Source of the DNA: Actinophytocola sp.
GTDB taxonomy: Bacteria > Actinomycetota > Actinomycetes > Mycobacteriales > Pseudonocardiaceae
DNA: 41,922 bases
Assembly: GCA_009379975.1 (NCBI GenBank)
Contig: WHSS01000016.1
Span: forward strand, 1-41,922
Direction of reading: 5' to 3'
The position numbers were made by a program, and so were the translations under genes. Of the stretch, positions 16,778 to 25,323 are shown in pieces. The notes under the pieces were generated by a model that was given only the letters and a program-made list of their open reading frames with translations, searched no databases and was not told the DNA's origin. Position 1 is the first letter of the stretch. Every line of letters begins with the position of its first letter.

Positions 16778-18374
16778 TCGCTGCCTCCTTGGCCGTCACC
16801 AGCTCGTCTTTGAGCTGCTCACGAAGCACATTGCGGCGGATCTTGCCGGTCGCTGTCTTGGGCAGTTCGGTCATCTCGACGACCGCGCGAGGGCGTTTGA
16901 ACGCCGCCAAGCCCTCCCGGCTCCATTCGATGAGGGCATCGGCGTCGACGTGCGCGCCCGGCACCGGCACGACGCACGCGACCGGTTTGTCCAGCTCATC
17001 GGAATCGGGCACTGCCACCACCACGACCTCGGCGACGTCGGGGTGCTCAAGGAGGCGGTTTTCGACCTCGGCGGGGCTCACCCAGATCCCGCCTGCCTTG
17101 AGCATGTCGTTGGCCCGGCCGAGGCACGTGAACGTGCCGTCGTCGTTGCGGACATAGGTGTCACCGGTGCGCAGCCACTCCCCCAGAAACACCTGACGCG
17201 TGGTCTCCGCCCGGCACCAGTACCCGGTCGCCGCGCTGTCGCCGCGCACGTACAATTCGCCCGGCGTGCCGTCGGCTTCGATCGGCGCGCCCCGCTCGTC
17301 GCGGATCTCCACCGCATACCCGGGCACCGGCGAGCCGGAGGATCCTGGATGGACCTGGCCCGAGCGGTTGGAGATGAAGATGTGCAGCATCTCGGTCGAC
17401 CCGATGCCGTCGAGCACCTCGATGCCGAACCGCTCGAGCATGGCGTGATACAACCTCGGCGGCAGCGCCTCCCCCGCCGAAGCCCCTAGCCGTACCGAGG
17501 AAAACGCCTCGTCGGCCACATCGCTGGCGAGCAGCGGCCCGAAGAAGCTCGGTGTGCCGAACAGCAGGGTCGCCTCATCGGCGGCGGCCCGCTCGGCGAA
17601 CAGCTGCGGCGACGGCCGGGCCGGCTCCAGCAATGCCGTCGCGCCGGCCGCGAGGGGGAAGAACATCGAGTTGCCGATGCCGTATGCGAAGAACAGTTTG
17701 GCCACCGACAGGCAACGGTCGCGGCCGGTGATACCGAGCACCTGTTGGCCGTAGTTCTCGGCGACCAGCTTGATGTCGATGTGGCGGTGCATGGCCGCCT
17801 TCGGCTTTCCGGTGGTACCTGAGGTGTAGAGCCACAGCGCGGGCGAGTCGGGCCAGGTGCGGTAGGCAGGCGAGCCGTCGTCTTCCGCCGCCAGCAGCTC
17901 GTCCCAGTGGTGGCCCGTCACGCCGTCGGGCAGGTCTGCCGGCTCGGCGCCCGCCAGGACCACGTGCCGCACATCGGGGGCGTGCCGCACCGCGACCCCG
18001 ACGTTGCCGGCGAACTGCCCGCCGCCGAGCACGACTCTCGCCCGCGAGTCGGCGACCAGTGTGCCGAGCTCGGGGCCGGTGAGCATCGTCGAGCAGGGCG
18101 TGGCCACCGCCCCGATGCGCATCACCGCCAGGATGGCGGTGAACAGTTCGACCTCGTCGGGCATGCACATCAGCACCCGCTCTTCGGGCCGCACGCCGAG
18201 CCGGGTCAGACCGCCCGCGACCTGCCGCACCGCCGCCTCGAGGCCGGTGTAGCTGAGGGTGCGGCTGGGCGAAACGACGGCCGTGCGGTCCCCGTTTCCC
18301 GCCAAGATCTGGCGATCGATGAGGTAACTTGTCGCGTTGAACGTGGTTTGACTCGTTGCCGGTTCTGCCGTCAT
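16761..18374 (-). CDS. bclA: Benzoate-CoA ligase
   Basis: A 537-residue ANL-family acyl-CoA synthetase. The P-loop is LYTSGTTGKPKA (TSGTTGKPK at residues 184-192). The family block KLFFAYGIGNSMFFPLAAGA and GIGSTEMLHIFISN are characteristic of benzoate-CoA ligases, and LRTGDTY and the terminal KTATGKIRR carry the adenylation Asp and Lys. It forms benzoyl-CoA from benzoate, CoA and ATP in the cytoplasm. ATG 18374 with GAAGGTGG upstream is preferred over an in-frame start 24 bp earlier. It is third gene of the box operon, 31 bp after boxB. A substituted benzoate cannot be excluded as substrate. Confidence 0.92.
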   Translation of the reverse strand: MTAEPATSQTTFNATSYLIDRQILAGNGDRTAVVSPSRTLSYTGLEAAVRQVAGGLTRLGVRPEERVLMCMPDEVELFTAILAVMRIGAVATPCSTMLTGPELGTLVADSRARVVLGGGQFAGNVGVAVRHAPDVRHVVLAGAEPADLPDGVTGHHWDELLAAEDDGSPAYRTWPDSPALWLYTSGTTGKPKAAMHRHIDIKLVAENYGQQVLGITGRDRCLSVAKLFFAYGIGNSMFFPLAAGATALLEPARPSPQLFAERAAADEATLLFGTPSFFGPLLASDVADEAFSSVRLGASAGEALPPRLYHAMLERFGIEVLDGIGSTEMLHIFISNRSGQVHPGSSGSPVPGYAVEIRDERGAPIEADGTPGELYVRGDSAATGYWCRAETTRQVFLGEWLRTGDTYVRNDDGTFTCLGRANDMLKAGGIWVSPAEVENRLLEHPDVAEVVVVAVPDSDELDKPVACVVPVPGAHVDADALIEWSREGLAAFKRPRAVVEMTELPKTATGKIRRNVLREQLKDELVTAKEAANVPSA

Positions 18375-18405
18375 GACGCCACCTTCAGTGCTTGTCACTT
18401 CTCTG

Positions 18406-19827
18406 CTAAGGCAAGTGAACGTAGTCGAAATCGAAGGGCTTTCCGTTGATCCCGTTGGTCGGCGGCGCGACCCAGCTGGCGATCTTGCCGCGCTCGTAGA
18501 CAGGGTGCATCAGCGAACGGACGAAAGCGAGGTCTTCACTGGTCGGCAGCCATGCTCCGCGCTTGGCCTCCCAGGTCTGCTCGTCGACGATCGTTCCGTC
18601 CGGGGTGATGTGGTGATCGGCGTTGAGCCCGACGCCCCGGTTGAAGCCAGGGTGGGGCAGCAGGAACCGGAAGTTGATTTCGTGATCGGCCAGGATCTTG
18701 TTCCACCGGTTGAGGCCGTTCTGGCAGTCCGAGATGTACTCGCCGCGCAGGTCGATGTTCAACGCCAGCAGCGCTTGGACTTCCTCCTGGCTCCAGGTGC
18801 CGTCGGGGTTCGGCTTCTCCAGCATGATGCTGTCTTCGGTGAGCTGATGGTCGTCCTTGCGCCGGGTTTCCTTCCACCGGCCCTTGAGCCCCGCGGTGTA
18901 GTAATTGGCCGCGTTGGTGGAGGTTTCGCCGCCGAAGAGGTCGAGCGAGACCGTGTAGTGGAAGTTGATGTACTTCTGGATGATGTCGAGCGGGATTCCG
19001 CCGTGGGCGGCGATATCCATGGTGTCGTGCTCGCGGATCAGCTGGGCGCTGCGGGTCACCACCCGGTCGACACCGGTGGTGCCGACGAACATGTGGTGCG
19101 CCTCTTCCTTGAGCATGAACTCACAGGTGCGTGACAGCGGGTCGAACGCGCTCTCCTTCAGCGTGCCGAGCTGGTATTTGCCGTCCCGGTCGGTGAAGTA
19201 GGTGAACATGTAGAAGGCCAGCCAGTCGGCGGTCTCCTCGTTGAAGGCGCCCAGGATTCGCGGTGTGTCGGGGCTGCCGGAGTTGCGGAAGAGCAAGCCC
19301 TCGGCTTCTTCGCGGCCTTCCCGGCCGAAGTAGGCGTGCAGCAGGTAGACCATCGCCCACAGGTGCCTGCCCTCTTCAACGTTGACCTGGAACAGATTGC
19401 GCAGGTCATAAAGGCTGGGCGCGGTCAGCCCGAGCAGCTTCTGCTGCTCCACCGATGCCGGCTCGGTGTCGCCCTGGATCACGATGAGGCGTTGCAGATC
19501 GGCCCGATACTCACCGGGGACCTGCTGCCAGGCGGGCTGGCCCTGATGCTCGCCGAAGGCGATCGTGCGGCCGGGGTCGCGCTCCGAGAGAAAGATTCCC
19601 CAGCGGTAGTCCGGCACGTTGACGTGATCGAAGTGCGCCCAGCCTTCCCGGCCGACGGCGGTCGCGGTGCGCAGGTACACGCCCTGGGTCTCCAGCGTCG
19701 GACCCATCTCACCCCACCAGTGCATGAACTTGGGCTGCCAGCCCTCCAGGGCGCGCTGCAGCCTCCGGTCATCGGAGAGGTTGACGTTGTTGGGGATTTT
19801 GGCGTCGTAGTCGATGGACTGTGTCAT
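18406..19827 (-). CDS. boxB: Benzoyl-CoA 2,3-epoxidase, diiron oxygenase
   Basis: A 473-residue BoxB. The diiron ligands known in Azoarcus evansii BoxB (E120, E150, H153, D211, E240, H243) all appear here with a constant +2 offset: E122, E152 and H155 in EEGRH, D213 in FTDRDG, E242 and H245 in EEAHH. It adds oxygen to benzoyl-CoA, giving the 2,3-epoxide with electrons from NADPH via a reductase. It lies 6 bp after boxC and upstream of the ligase, ferredoxin reductase and ferredoxin genes. Length and motifs are normal, so it should be active. Confidence 0.95.
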   Translation of the reverse strand: MTQSIDYDAKIPNNVNLSDDRRLQRALEGWQPKFMHWWGEMGPTLETQGVYLRTATAVGREGWAHFDHVNVPDYRWGIFLSERDPGRTIAFGEHQGQPAWQQVPGEYRADLQRLIVIQGDTEPASVEQQKLLGLTAPSLYDLRNLFQVNVEEGRHLWAMVYLLHAYFGREGREEAEGLLFRNSGSPDTPRILGAFNEETADWLAFYMFTYFTDRDGKYQLGTLKESAFDPLSRTCEFMLKEEAHHMFVGTTGVDRVVTRSAQLIREHDTMDIAAHGGIPLDIIQKYINFHYTVSLDLFGGETSTNAANYYTAGLKGRWKETRRKDDHQLTEDSIMLEKPNPDGTWSQEEVQALLALNIDLRGEYISDCQNGLNRWNKILADHEINFRFLLPHPGFNRGVGLNADHHITPDGTIVDEQTWEAKRGAWLPTSEDLAFVRSLMHPVYERGKIASWVAPPTNGINGKPFDFDYVHLP

Positions 19828-19833
19828 GACCAG

Positions 19834-21573
19834 CTACACCCGCTTCCTGTCGAAGACGGCTTTCTTCCCGGTGCCGTAACGGCGCAATGCGCCGTCGGGA
19901 CCCGCGGCGTTGGGCCGAGTGAAGATCCAGTTCTGCCACGCGGTGAGGCGGCCGAAAATCTTGGTCTCGATCGTTTCCGGCCCGACGAACCGGTGATTGG
20001 CCTCCATGCCGGTCAGCGCATCCGGGCTCAGCGCGGCCCTGGCCTCGACGAGGATGCGCACCTCGTCTTCCCAGTCGATGTCGTCCGGGGCATCGGTGAC
20101 CAAGCCGAGCTCATGGGCTTCACCGGGCGAGATGGGCCGCCCCTTCTCCCTGGCCAACCAAGCAAGGTGGTCATCCTCTCGGTAGAAGCGCGATTCCAGC
20201 CGGGAAAGCCCGTTGCCCATGGGGAAGGAGCCGAAACTCGCATCGGACAGCGTGATCGAGGCTCGCTCTTCGCTGTCTTCGTCATCGATCGGCGGACCGT
20301 CCAATATGTACTGCTGGTCGCACGCCAATGCGAGCTCCAACAGCAGCCCGGCGAAACAGCTGCCCGGCTCGATGAGCGCGAACAGGCTCCGGCTGGTGAC
20401 GTCCAGGCGCTTGAGGGTGCGCTTGTAGTACAGCACGATCTCGTTGCACAGCCAGTCGCTCTCGACGTTATCGAGCACGGACTTCTCATGCTCGAGCACC
20501 CGCTGCGCGTCGCCCTCGGTGCGAATCAGCCAGCTACCCAGCTCGACCTCGTTGGTGCGCAGCCGAAGGATCAGGTCGTCAAGCTCACGCGTCATGGCGA
20601 GCAGCCAATTCGCGGCGCCTTGCTCGTGAATCTGCTCCATCGTGCTCGGCGCCGCATCCTCCGGGCCGCGCACGGTGATGTTCACCGTGCCCGCCGCACG
20701 GTCGAAAGTGGCCGACACGTACCGGTAGGTGATGGCGTCGTCGGTGACATCTCGTTCAAGCGGGGTGAGCTCGATGCCCTGCGCATCGGTGGGGCGGTGG
20801 CTGTTCGCGCCCAGCTCCATCGCGCGGGCGCGGACCGTCTCCTCGAACTCCGTCCGGGGCGCCAGCTCGTCGACCAGCTTCCATTCGACGGCGGTCTTCC
20901 CCTTGATGCCATCGCTGCGGGTGGCGAAGATGTCCGCGCGGTCCTTGCGCACCCGGCGCTTGTCCACGACGCGGGTCAGGCCGCCGGTGCCGGGCAGCAC
21001 GCCGAGCAGGGGCACCTCGGGCAGCGCGACCGTCGATGAGTTGTCGTCAATCAAGATGATGTGCTCGCAGGCCAGCGCGATCTCGTAGCCGCCGCCCGCG
21101 CAAGCGCCGTTGACCGCGGCGAGGTAGGTCTGGCCGGAGTTCTCGGTCGCGTCTTCGAGACCGTTGCGGGTCTCATTGGTGAACTTGCAGAAGTTCACCT
21201 TCCACTGATGCGGAGAACCGGCGAGCATGCGGATGTTCGCGCCCGCGCAGAACACATTGTCCTTGCCACTGGTGACGACGACGGAGCGCACACCGGGGTG
21301 CTCGAATCGCAGCCGCTGCGTCGCGTCGTAGAACTCGATGTCCACCCCCAGGTCGTACGAGTTGAGCTTCAGCTCATAGCCGGGCACCAGGCCGCCGTCC
21401 TCGTCGACGTCCATCGCCAGCCACGCCACCGGGCCGTCCACCCGGAGCCGCCAATGCCGGTAGGAATCGGGGTGCCGATCGAAGCTCACCTCGGGCGCGA
21501 CCTGCTCGCCAGCACCCGGCCCCGATTCGGCCGCTGCCCCTCTCGCATTGAGCGATTCCGTGGCGGCTGTCAT
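19834..21573 (-). CDS. boxC: 2,3-epoxybenzoyl-CoA dihydrolase (benzoyl-CoA-dihydrodiol lyase)
   Basis: A 579-residue double crotonase-fold enzyme. The first half has the oxyanion-hole blocks KDNVFCAGANIRML and AAVNGACAGGGYEIALAC, then PEVPLLGVLPGTGGLTRVVDKR. The second half has FALIEPGSCFAGLLLELALACDQ. BoxC hydrolyses the epoxide to 3,4-dehydroadipyl-CoA semialdehyde and formate. It is the first gene of the box operon, with GAGGAGGAG before the ATG and a promoter/operator at 21613-21653. No boxD or fused BoxA follows it, unlike proteobacterial clusters. Confidence 0.95.
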   Translation of the reverse strand: MTAATESLNARGAAAESGPGAGEQVAPEVSFDRHPDSYRHWRLRVDGPVAWLAMDVDEDGGLVPGYELKLNSYDLGVDIEFYDATQRLRFEHPGVRSVVVTSGKDNVFCAGANIRMLAGSPHQWKVNFCKFTNETRNGLEDATENSGQTYLAAVNGACAGGGYEIALACEHIILIDDNSSTVALPEVPLLGVLPGTGGLTRVVDKRRVRKDRADIFATRSDGIKGKTAVEWKLVDELAPRTEFEETVRARAMELGANSHRPTDAQGIELTPLERDVTDDAITYRYVSATFDRAAGTVNITVRGPEDAAPSTMEQIHEQGAANWLLAMTRELDDLILRLRTNEVELGSWLIRTEGDAQRVLEHEKSVLDNVESDWLCNEIVLYYKRTLKRLDVTSRSLFALIEPGSCFAGLLLELALACDQQYILDGPPIDDEDSEERASITLSDASFGSFPMGNGLSRLESRFYREDDHLAWLAREKGRPISPGEAHELGLVTDAPDDIDWEDEVRILVEARAALSPDALTGMEANHRFVGPETIETKIFGRLTAWQNWIFTRPNAAGPDGALRRYGTGKKAVFDRKRV

Positions 21574-21612
21574 GTCGGGCTCCTCCTCGCTGTGGCGGCT
21601 GCGGGTCGACTT

Positions 21613-21642
21613 ATTATCTACACAACTTCCGTACTACGTCAA
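21613..21642 (-). promoter_or_regulatory. Sigma-70 promoter of the box operon
   Basis: On the minus strand: -35 TTGACG (plus 21637-21642), an 18-bp spacer and -10 GATAAT (plus 21613-21618), with the boxC ATG about 40 bp from the -10. The -35 lies between the two half-sites of operator C, and one half-site overlaps the -10. A repressor on the operator would exclude RNA polymerase. Confidence 0.65.
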
Positions 21643-21653
21643 TGTTGTGTAGA
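21617..21653. promoter_or_regulatory. Operator candidate C, TCTACA-N25-TGTAGA, box operon
   Basis: TCTACA at 21617-21622 and TGTAGA at 21648-21653, with the same 25-bp spacer as sites A and B. Here the arms extend to a perfect 10-bp inverted repeat, TCTACACAAC/GTTGTGTAGA. It overlaps the boxC promoter and probably receives the PaaX-family protein encoded at 13354. Confidence 0.75.
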
Positions 21654-21699
21654 AGAAAAGACCAGGCTACGCCGGAGCTGGAGTCGGGCTACTTGGAGC

Positions 21700-21749
21700 T
21701 ATATGAGTGAGCACTCACTCATTGACGTGAGTGAGTGCTCACTCATATA
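21700..21749. promoter_or_regulatory. Double TetR operator: 22-bp perfect inverted repeat around a -35 box
   Basis: The arms 21700-21721 and 21728-21749 are perfect reverse complements separated by TTGACG. Each arm also contains an internal 18-bp near-palindrome, TGAGTGAGCACTCACTCA and TGAGTGAGTGCTCACTCA, which is a classic TetR-type operator. Two dimers could bind side by side over the promoter of the TetR gene that begins at 21758. Confidence 0.8.
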
Positions 21750-21751
21750 CT
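21722..21751 (+). promoter_or_regulatory. Promoter of the TetR-exporter operon, leaderless transcript predicted
   Basis: -35 TTGACG at 21722-21727, an 18-bp spacer and -10 TATACT at 21746-21751. The ATG at 21758 lies 7 nt past the -10, just where transcription should begin, and no SD is present. The mRNA is therefore probably leaderless. The operator palindromes flank the -35 and cover the spacer. Confidence 0.7.
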
Positions 21752-21757
21752 CGTGGC

Positions 21758-22438
21758 ATGGTCGAAGACGTGAAGCGGCGGCGCGCCCCCGCGATGAGCC
21801 ACGAGGAGCGCAGGGACGCGATCGTGCGCACCACGGTTCCGTTGCTCATCGAACACGGCGGCAATGTGTCGACCACCCAGATCGCGGCCGCGGCCGCGAT
21901 CGCGGAGGGCACGGTGTTCCGCGCGTTCCAGGACAAGCGGGACCTGCTGTTCGCCTGCATGCAGGCTGCTATGGACTGCGAAGACGAGGTCGGCCGCATC
22001 GCGCGCATCGATCCCGGCCGCCCGCTGCAGGATCGGCTAACCGAAGCGATCGACGCGATCAGCGGCTACCTCGACCGCATCGGGACGATCGGGCAGGCGT
22101 TGCACGCGACCGGCATCAGTCGCAAGGACATCGAAGCGCACGTGCGGTGTCACGACGACGATGAGGGCCATGACGACGGGCATGACGAGGGAAAGAACGA
22201 CAAGCCCGGTCCGCCCAAGGAGTTGCGGCGCGTCGCCCGAGCCGTCGCCGAGGTGTTCGAGCAGTCCACGGAGCCGCTGCGGCTGGACCGGCAGCAGGCC
22301 GCCAGGATGCTGCTCGGCCTGGTGTTCGCCAACCGCATGCATGCCCACGGCCTCGGCGAGACCATGGCGCGGCCGGAGGAGCTCGTCGACCTTTTCCTGC
22401 ATGGCGTGATACGAACCGACGAGGGGAACCGGCCGTGA
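21758..22438 (+). CDS. TetR-family repressor of the adjacent ABC exporter
   Basis: A 226-residue TetR protein with helix-turn-helix TTQIAAAAAIAEGTVFRAFQ (about residues 45-65). The ligand half carries an acidic and histidine-rich insert, CHDDDEGHDDGHDEGKNDKP, near residues 130-150, which might bind metal or be a flexible loop. Its start is set by the promoter geometry (leaderless ATG). The stop overlaps the exporter ATPase start (GTGA), so repressor and pump are one operon under autoregulation by the palindromes upstream. The inducer is unknown, probably a drug-like or lipophilic compound. Confidence 0.87.
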   Translation: MVEDVKRRRAPAMSHEERRDAIVRTTVPLLIEHGGNVSTTQIAAAAAIAEGTVFRAFQDKRDLLFACMQAAMDCEDEVGRIARIDPGRPLQDRLTEAIDAISGYLDRIGTIGQALHATGISRKDIEAHVRCHDDDEGHDDGHDEGKNDKPGPPKELRRVARAVAEVFEQSTEPLRLDRQQAARMLLGLVFANRMHAHGLGETMARPEELVDLFLHGVIRTDEGNRP

Positions 22439-23376
22439 ACGATGTGATGATCGAAGCCAGCAACGTCAGTAAGACCTTCGATGACGTGACCGCCCTGGAC
22501 GGGGTCGACGTGCGGGTGCCGAGGGGCACCGTGCTCGGCCTCCTCGGCCACAACGGGGCGGGTAAGACCACCCTGGTCAACGTCCTCACCACGATGCTGC
22601 CGCCGACCAGCGGGACCGCGAAGGTCGCCGGCTTCGACGTCCTCCGCCAGGGCCATGAGGTCCGCGGCCGCATCGGCCTCACCGGCCAGTTCGCCGCCGT
22701 CGACGAGCAACTGTCCGGCACCGACAACCTGATCCTCATCGCCCGCCTGCTCGGCGCCGGGCGACGGGAGGCTCGCGTGCGCGCGGGCGAGCTGATGGAC
22801 CTGTTCGGCCTCAGCGACGCCGCGAAACGGCTCGCCAAGACCTACTCCGGTGGCATGCGGCGCAGGCTCGACCTCGCCGCGAGCCTCGTCGGCAGGCCCG
22901 ACGTGATCTTCCTCGACGAGCCGACCACCGGGCTCGACCCGGAGAGCCGCGCGGGCATGTGGGGAATCGTCGAGGAGCTGATCGGCGACGGCACCACGGT
23001 GCTGCTCACCACCCAGTACCTGGAGGAGGCCGATCGGCTGGCCGACGCGATCACGGTGCTCTCCGCCGGCAGGGTGGTCGCCTCCGGCACGGCCGCCGAG
23101 CTGAAGGCACAGGTCGGCACGCGCGCCGTGCACGTCACTCTTGCCAGGCCGCACGACGCACCGGCCGCGATCAGCTCACTGGAGCGACACGGCCTGCACC
23201 CGGTGCACGACGAGCCGCGCGCCGCCGTGAGCACCCCGGTCAACGCGTCGGCCGACATCGCGGTCGTCGTCCGCGCAATGGACGACGTCGGCGTCGAGGT
23301 GGCCGAACTCGCCTTCACCGAACCCAGCCTCGACGACGTCTACCTGACGCTTGCCAAGAGCAAGCCCGCCGCATAG
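22435..23376 (+). CDS. DrrA-like ABC exporter, ATP-binding protein
   Basis: A 313-residue ATPase with Walker A GHNGAGKT (residues 38-45), signature YSGGMRRRLDLA and Walker B VIFLDEPTTGLDP. The sequence GLTGQFAAVDEQLSGTDNL and a C-terminal extension with EVAELAFTEPSLDDVYLTL place it in the DrrA daunorubicin-resistance type. The GTG start overlaps the repressor stop; ATG 22447 is an alternative. It forms an export pump with the membrane protein 7 bp downstream. The substrate cannot be predicted. Confidence 0.9.
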   Translation: MNDVMIEASNVSKTFDDVTALDGVDVRVPRGTVLGLLGHNGAGKTTLVNVLTTMLPPTSGTAKVAGFDVLRQGHEVRGRIGLTGQFAAVDEQLSGTDNLILIARLLGAGRREARVRAGELMDLFGLSDAAKRLAKTYSGGMRRRLDLAASLVGRPDVIFLDEPTTGLDPESRAGMWGIVEELIGDGTTVLLTTQYLEEADRLADAITVLSAGRVVASGTAAELKAQVGTRAVHVTLARPHDAPAAISSLERHGLHPVHDEPRAAVSTPVNASADIAVVVRAMDDVGVEVAELAFTEPSLDDVYLTLAKSKPAA

Positions 23377-23383
23377 GAGCACC

Positions 23384-24205
23384 ATGACCACCGCAATCGT
23401 CGAACCGACGCTCACGCGCCAACCTTGGCGAGGTACCGGCATCGGCCGGCAGATCGTCATCCTCACCGGCAGGTCCCTGCGCGCGCTGATCAGCGACCCC
23501 AAGCTGGTGATCTTCAGCGTGCTCCAGCCACTGATCATGCTGCTGCTGTTCAGCCAGGTCTTCAGCAGCATCGCCCAGACGGCGAGCTTCCCGGCAGGCG
23601 TCACCTACATCAACTACCTGATGCCTGCGATCCTGATCACCACCGGCGTCGGCGCGTCGCTGCAGTCGGGTATCGGGCTGGTCACCGACATGAAGAACGG
23701 CGTGCTGGCGCGGCTGCGCTCCCTGCCGCTCGACTCCAGTTCGGTGCTGGTCGCCAGGGGACTCTCCGACCTGATCCGCACCGCGATCCAGCTGGTGATC
23801 CTGCTGACCGCCGCGGTCGTCCTGTTCGACTTCTCGCCCACCGGTGGCCTGACCGGCGTGCTGTTCGCCTTCCTGCTGGCGCTGGCCGTGAGCTGGTCGC
23901 TGAGCTGGGTCTTCATCGCGGTCGGCACCTGGTTGCGCAACGCGGAGTCGATGCAGAGCCTCGGTTTCCTCGCGATGTTCCCGCTGATGTTCGCGTCCAG
24001 CGCCTTCGTGCCACTCGACGGGATGCCGGGCTGGTTGCGCGTGATCGCCACGGTCAACCCGCTGACCTACGCGGTGGACGCATCGCGCAACCTCGCGCTG
24101 GCCATGCCGGTCGGCTCCGGCGTGGTGGCCGCGCTGGCGCTCGCGGCCGGGCTCACGGTCGTCGGAATCGTCACCGCCGTCCGCGGCTTCAAACGGCCGC
24201 TGTAG
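23384..24205 (+). CDS. DrrB-like ABC-2 exporter membrane protein
   Basis: A 273-residue ABC-2 type permease with about six membrane helices. The N-terminal coupling region is RSLRALISDPKLVIFSVLQP, and the central motif MKNGVLARLRSLPLDSSSVLVARGLSD is typical of DrrB. The late motif SAFVPLDGMPGWLRVIATVNPLTYAVDA is the ABC-2 signature. ATAGGAGCACC precedes the ATG. It is last gene of the repressor-ATPase-permease operon and converges on paaE with 23 bp between stops and no hairpin. Confidence 0.9.
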   Translation: MTTAIVEPTLTRQPWRGTGIGRQIVILTGRSLRALISDPKLVIFSVLQPLIMLLLFSQVFSSIAQTASFPAGVTYINYLMPAILITTGVGASLQSGIGLVTDMKNGVLARLRSLPLDSSSVLVARGLSDLIRTAIQLVILLTAAVVLFDFSPTGGLTGVLFAFLLALAVSWSLSWVFIAVGTWLRNAESMQSLGFLAMFPLMFASSAFVPLDGMPGWLRVIATVNPLTYAVDASRNLALAMPVGSGVVAALALAAGLTVVGIVTAVRGFKRPL

Positions 24206-24228
24206 CGGGGGCGGCTGGCTCGAGCAGA

Positions 24229-25323
24229 TCAGGCGTCGTAGTCGACGGTGAGCCGCTCCGAGACCGGGTAACTCTGGCAGGTGAGCACGAACCCGGCGTC
24301 CACTTCGGCCGCTTCCAGCGCGAAGTTGCGCCGCATATCGGCCTTGCCGTCGACGACCTTGGCCCGGCAGGTGCCGCAGACGCCGCCCTTGCACGCGAAC
24401 GGCAAGTCCGGCCTTGCCAGCTGCGCACCGTCCAGGATCTTGGTCTTGCGGGACAGCACGGTCGACGTCGACCGGCCGTCGAGCACCACGGTGACCTCGC
24501 TGCTCTCCCCTTCGATACCGGGCTCGGGGTGCGTAGCAGGCTCCGGCGGGGCGTCGCCGACATAGAACAACTCGTGGTGGATCCGCTCGCGCGGCACGTC
24601 GAAGTCCGCCAGCAGGCGGTCGGCGTCGCTGACCATGCCGAACGGCCCGCACAGCCACCAATGATCGACCCGCGCCGGGTCACCGAGCAACGGCAGCAGC
24701 GTGCGCAGCTTCTCCTCATCGAGCCTGCCGGTGAACAGCTCCGACTCCCGCGGCTCCCGGGACAGCACGTGCGCCAGTTCGAGCCGCGTGGCATAGCGGT
24801 CCTTGAGATCGGCCAGCTCATCGGCGAACATGACCGTGCTGGTCCGGCGGTTGCCGTAGAGCAGGGTCACCGTCGCGTGCGGGTTGGCCAGCACGGACGC
24901 GGCGATGGACAGCGCGGGGGTGATCCCCGAGCCCGCGACAAGCAGCACATGATGAGCGGGCGCCTCGGTGTCCGGGGTGAAGGTGCCGGTCGGTGTCGAG
25001 ACCTCGATCTCGTCGCCGGGCCGCACCTCATGCACCAGCCAGCTGGAGAACAGCCCGTCGGCGACCTCGCGGACCCCGATGCGCGGCGCCGCGCCCGCCG
25101 GTGAGCAGATCGAGTAGTTCCGGCGTTCCTCGCGCCCGTCGACGGTGCGCCGCAGAATCAGCGACTGCCCTGGCAGGAAGTCGTAGGCGCCTGCCAGGTC
25201 AGCGGGTACGTCGAAGGTGACCGCGACGGCATCGCCGCACAGCCGCTCGACCGAGGCGACGGTCAGCGGGTGGAACTCCGAGCGGAGCCGGGACCTGACC
25301 GAAGTGGACACAGGCACACTCAC
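24229..25323 (-). CDS. paaE: Phenylacetyl-CoA epoxidase reductase subunit PaaE
   Basis: A 364-residue NAD(P)H:ferredoxin-reductase-type protein. The FAD domain has RRNYSICSP, the nucleotide domain has LLVAGSGITPALSI and WLCGPFGMV, and a C-terminal plant-type 2Fe-2S domain has CKGGVCGTC and a final Cys in LTCQSYP. It passes electrons to the PaaABC diiron oxygenase. The start is GTG 25323, which overlaps the paaD stop (TAGTG) and has AAGGAG at 5-nt spacing. It is last gene of the paaZABCDE operon. Confidence 0.94.
   Translation of the reverse strand: MSVPVSTSVRSRLRSEFHPLTVASVERLCGDAVAVTFDVPADLAGAYDFLPGQSLILRRTVDGREERRNYSICSPAGAAPRIGVREVADGLFSSWLVHEVRPGDEIEVSTPTGTFTPDTEAPAHHVLLVAGSGITPALSIAASVLANPHATVTLLYGNRRTSTVMFADELADLKDRYATRLELAHVLSREPRESELFTGRLDEEKLRTLLPLLGDPARVDHWWLCGPFGMVSDADRLLADFDVPRERIHHELFYVGDAPPEPATHPEPGIEGESSEVTVVLDGRSTSTVLSRKTKILDGAQLARPDLPFACKGGVCGTCRAKVVDGKADMRRNFALEAAEVDAGFVLTCQSYPVSERLTVDYDA

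Noticed and set aside
19336-21039. Plus-strand open frame of 567 codons
   Set aside because: It is a shadow of boxB and boxC on the opposite strand.
14531-21573. Anaerobic benzoyl-CoA reductase (bad/bzd) pathway
   Set aside because: The oxygenase and lyase are clearly BoxB and BoxC, and no reductase subunits are present.
23425-25104. Plus-strand open frame of 559 codons across the exporter permease and paaE
   Set aside because: It overlaps two well-supported genes in other frames and has low-complexity composition.
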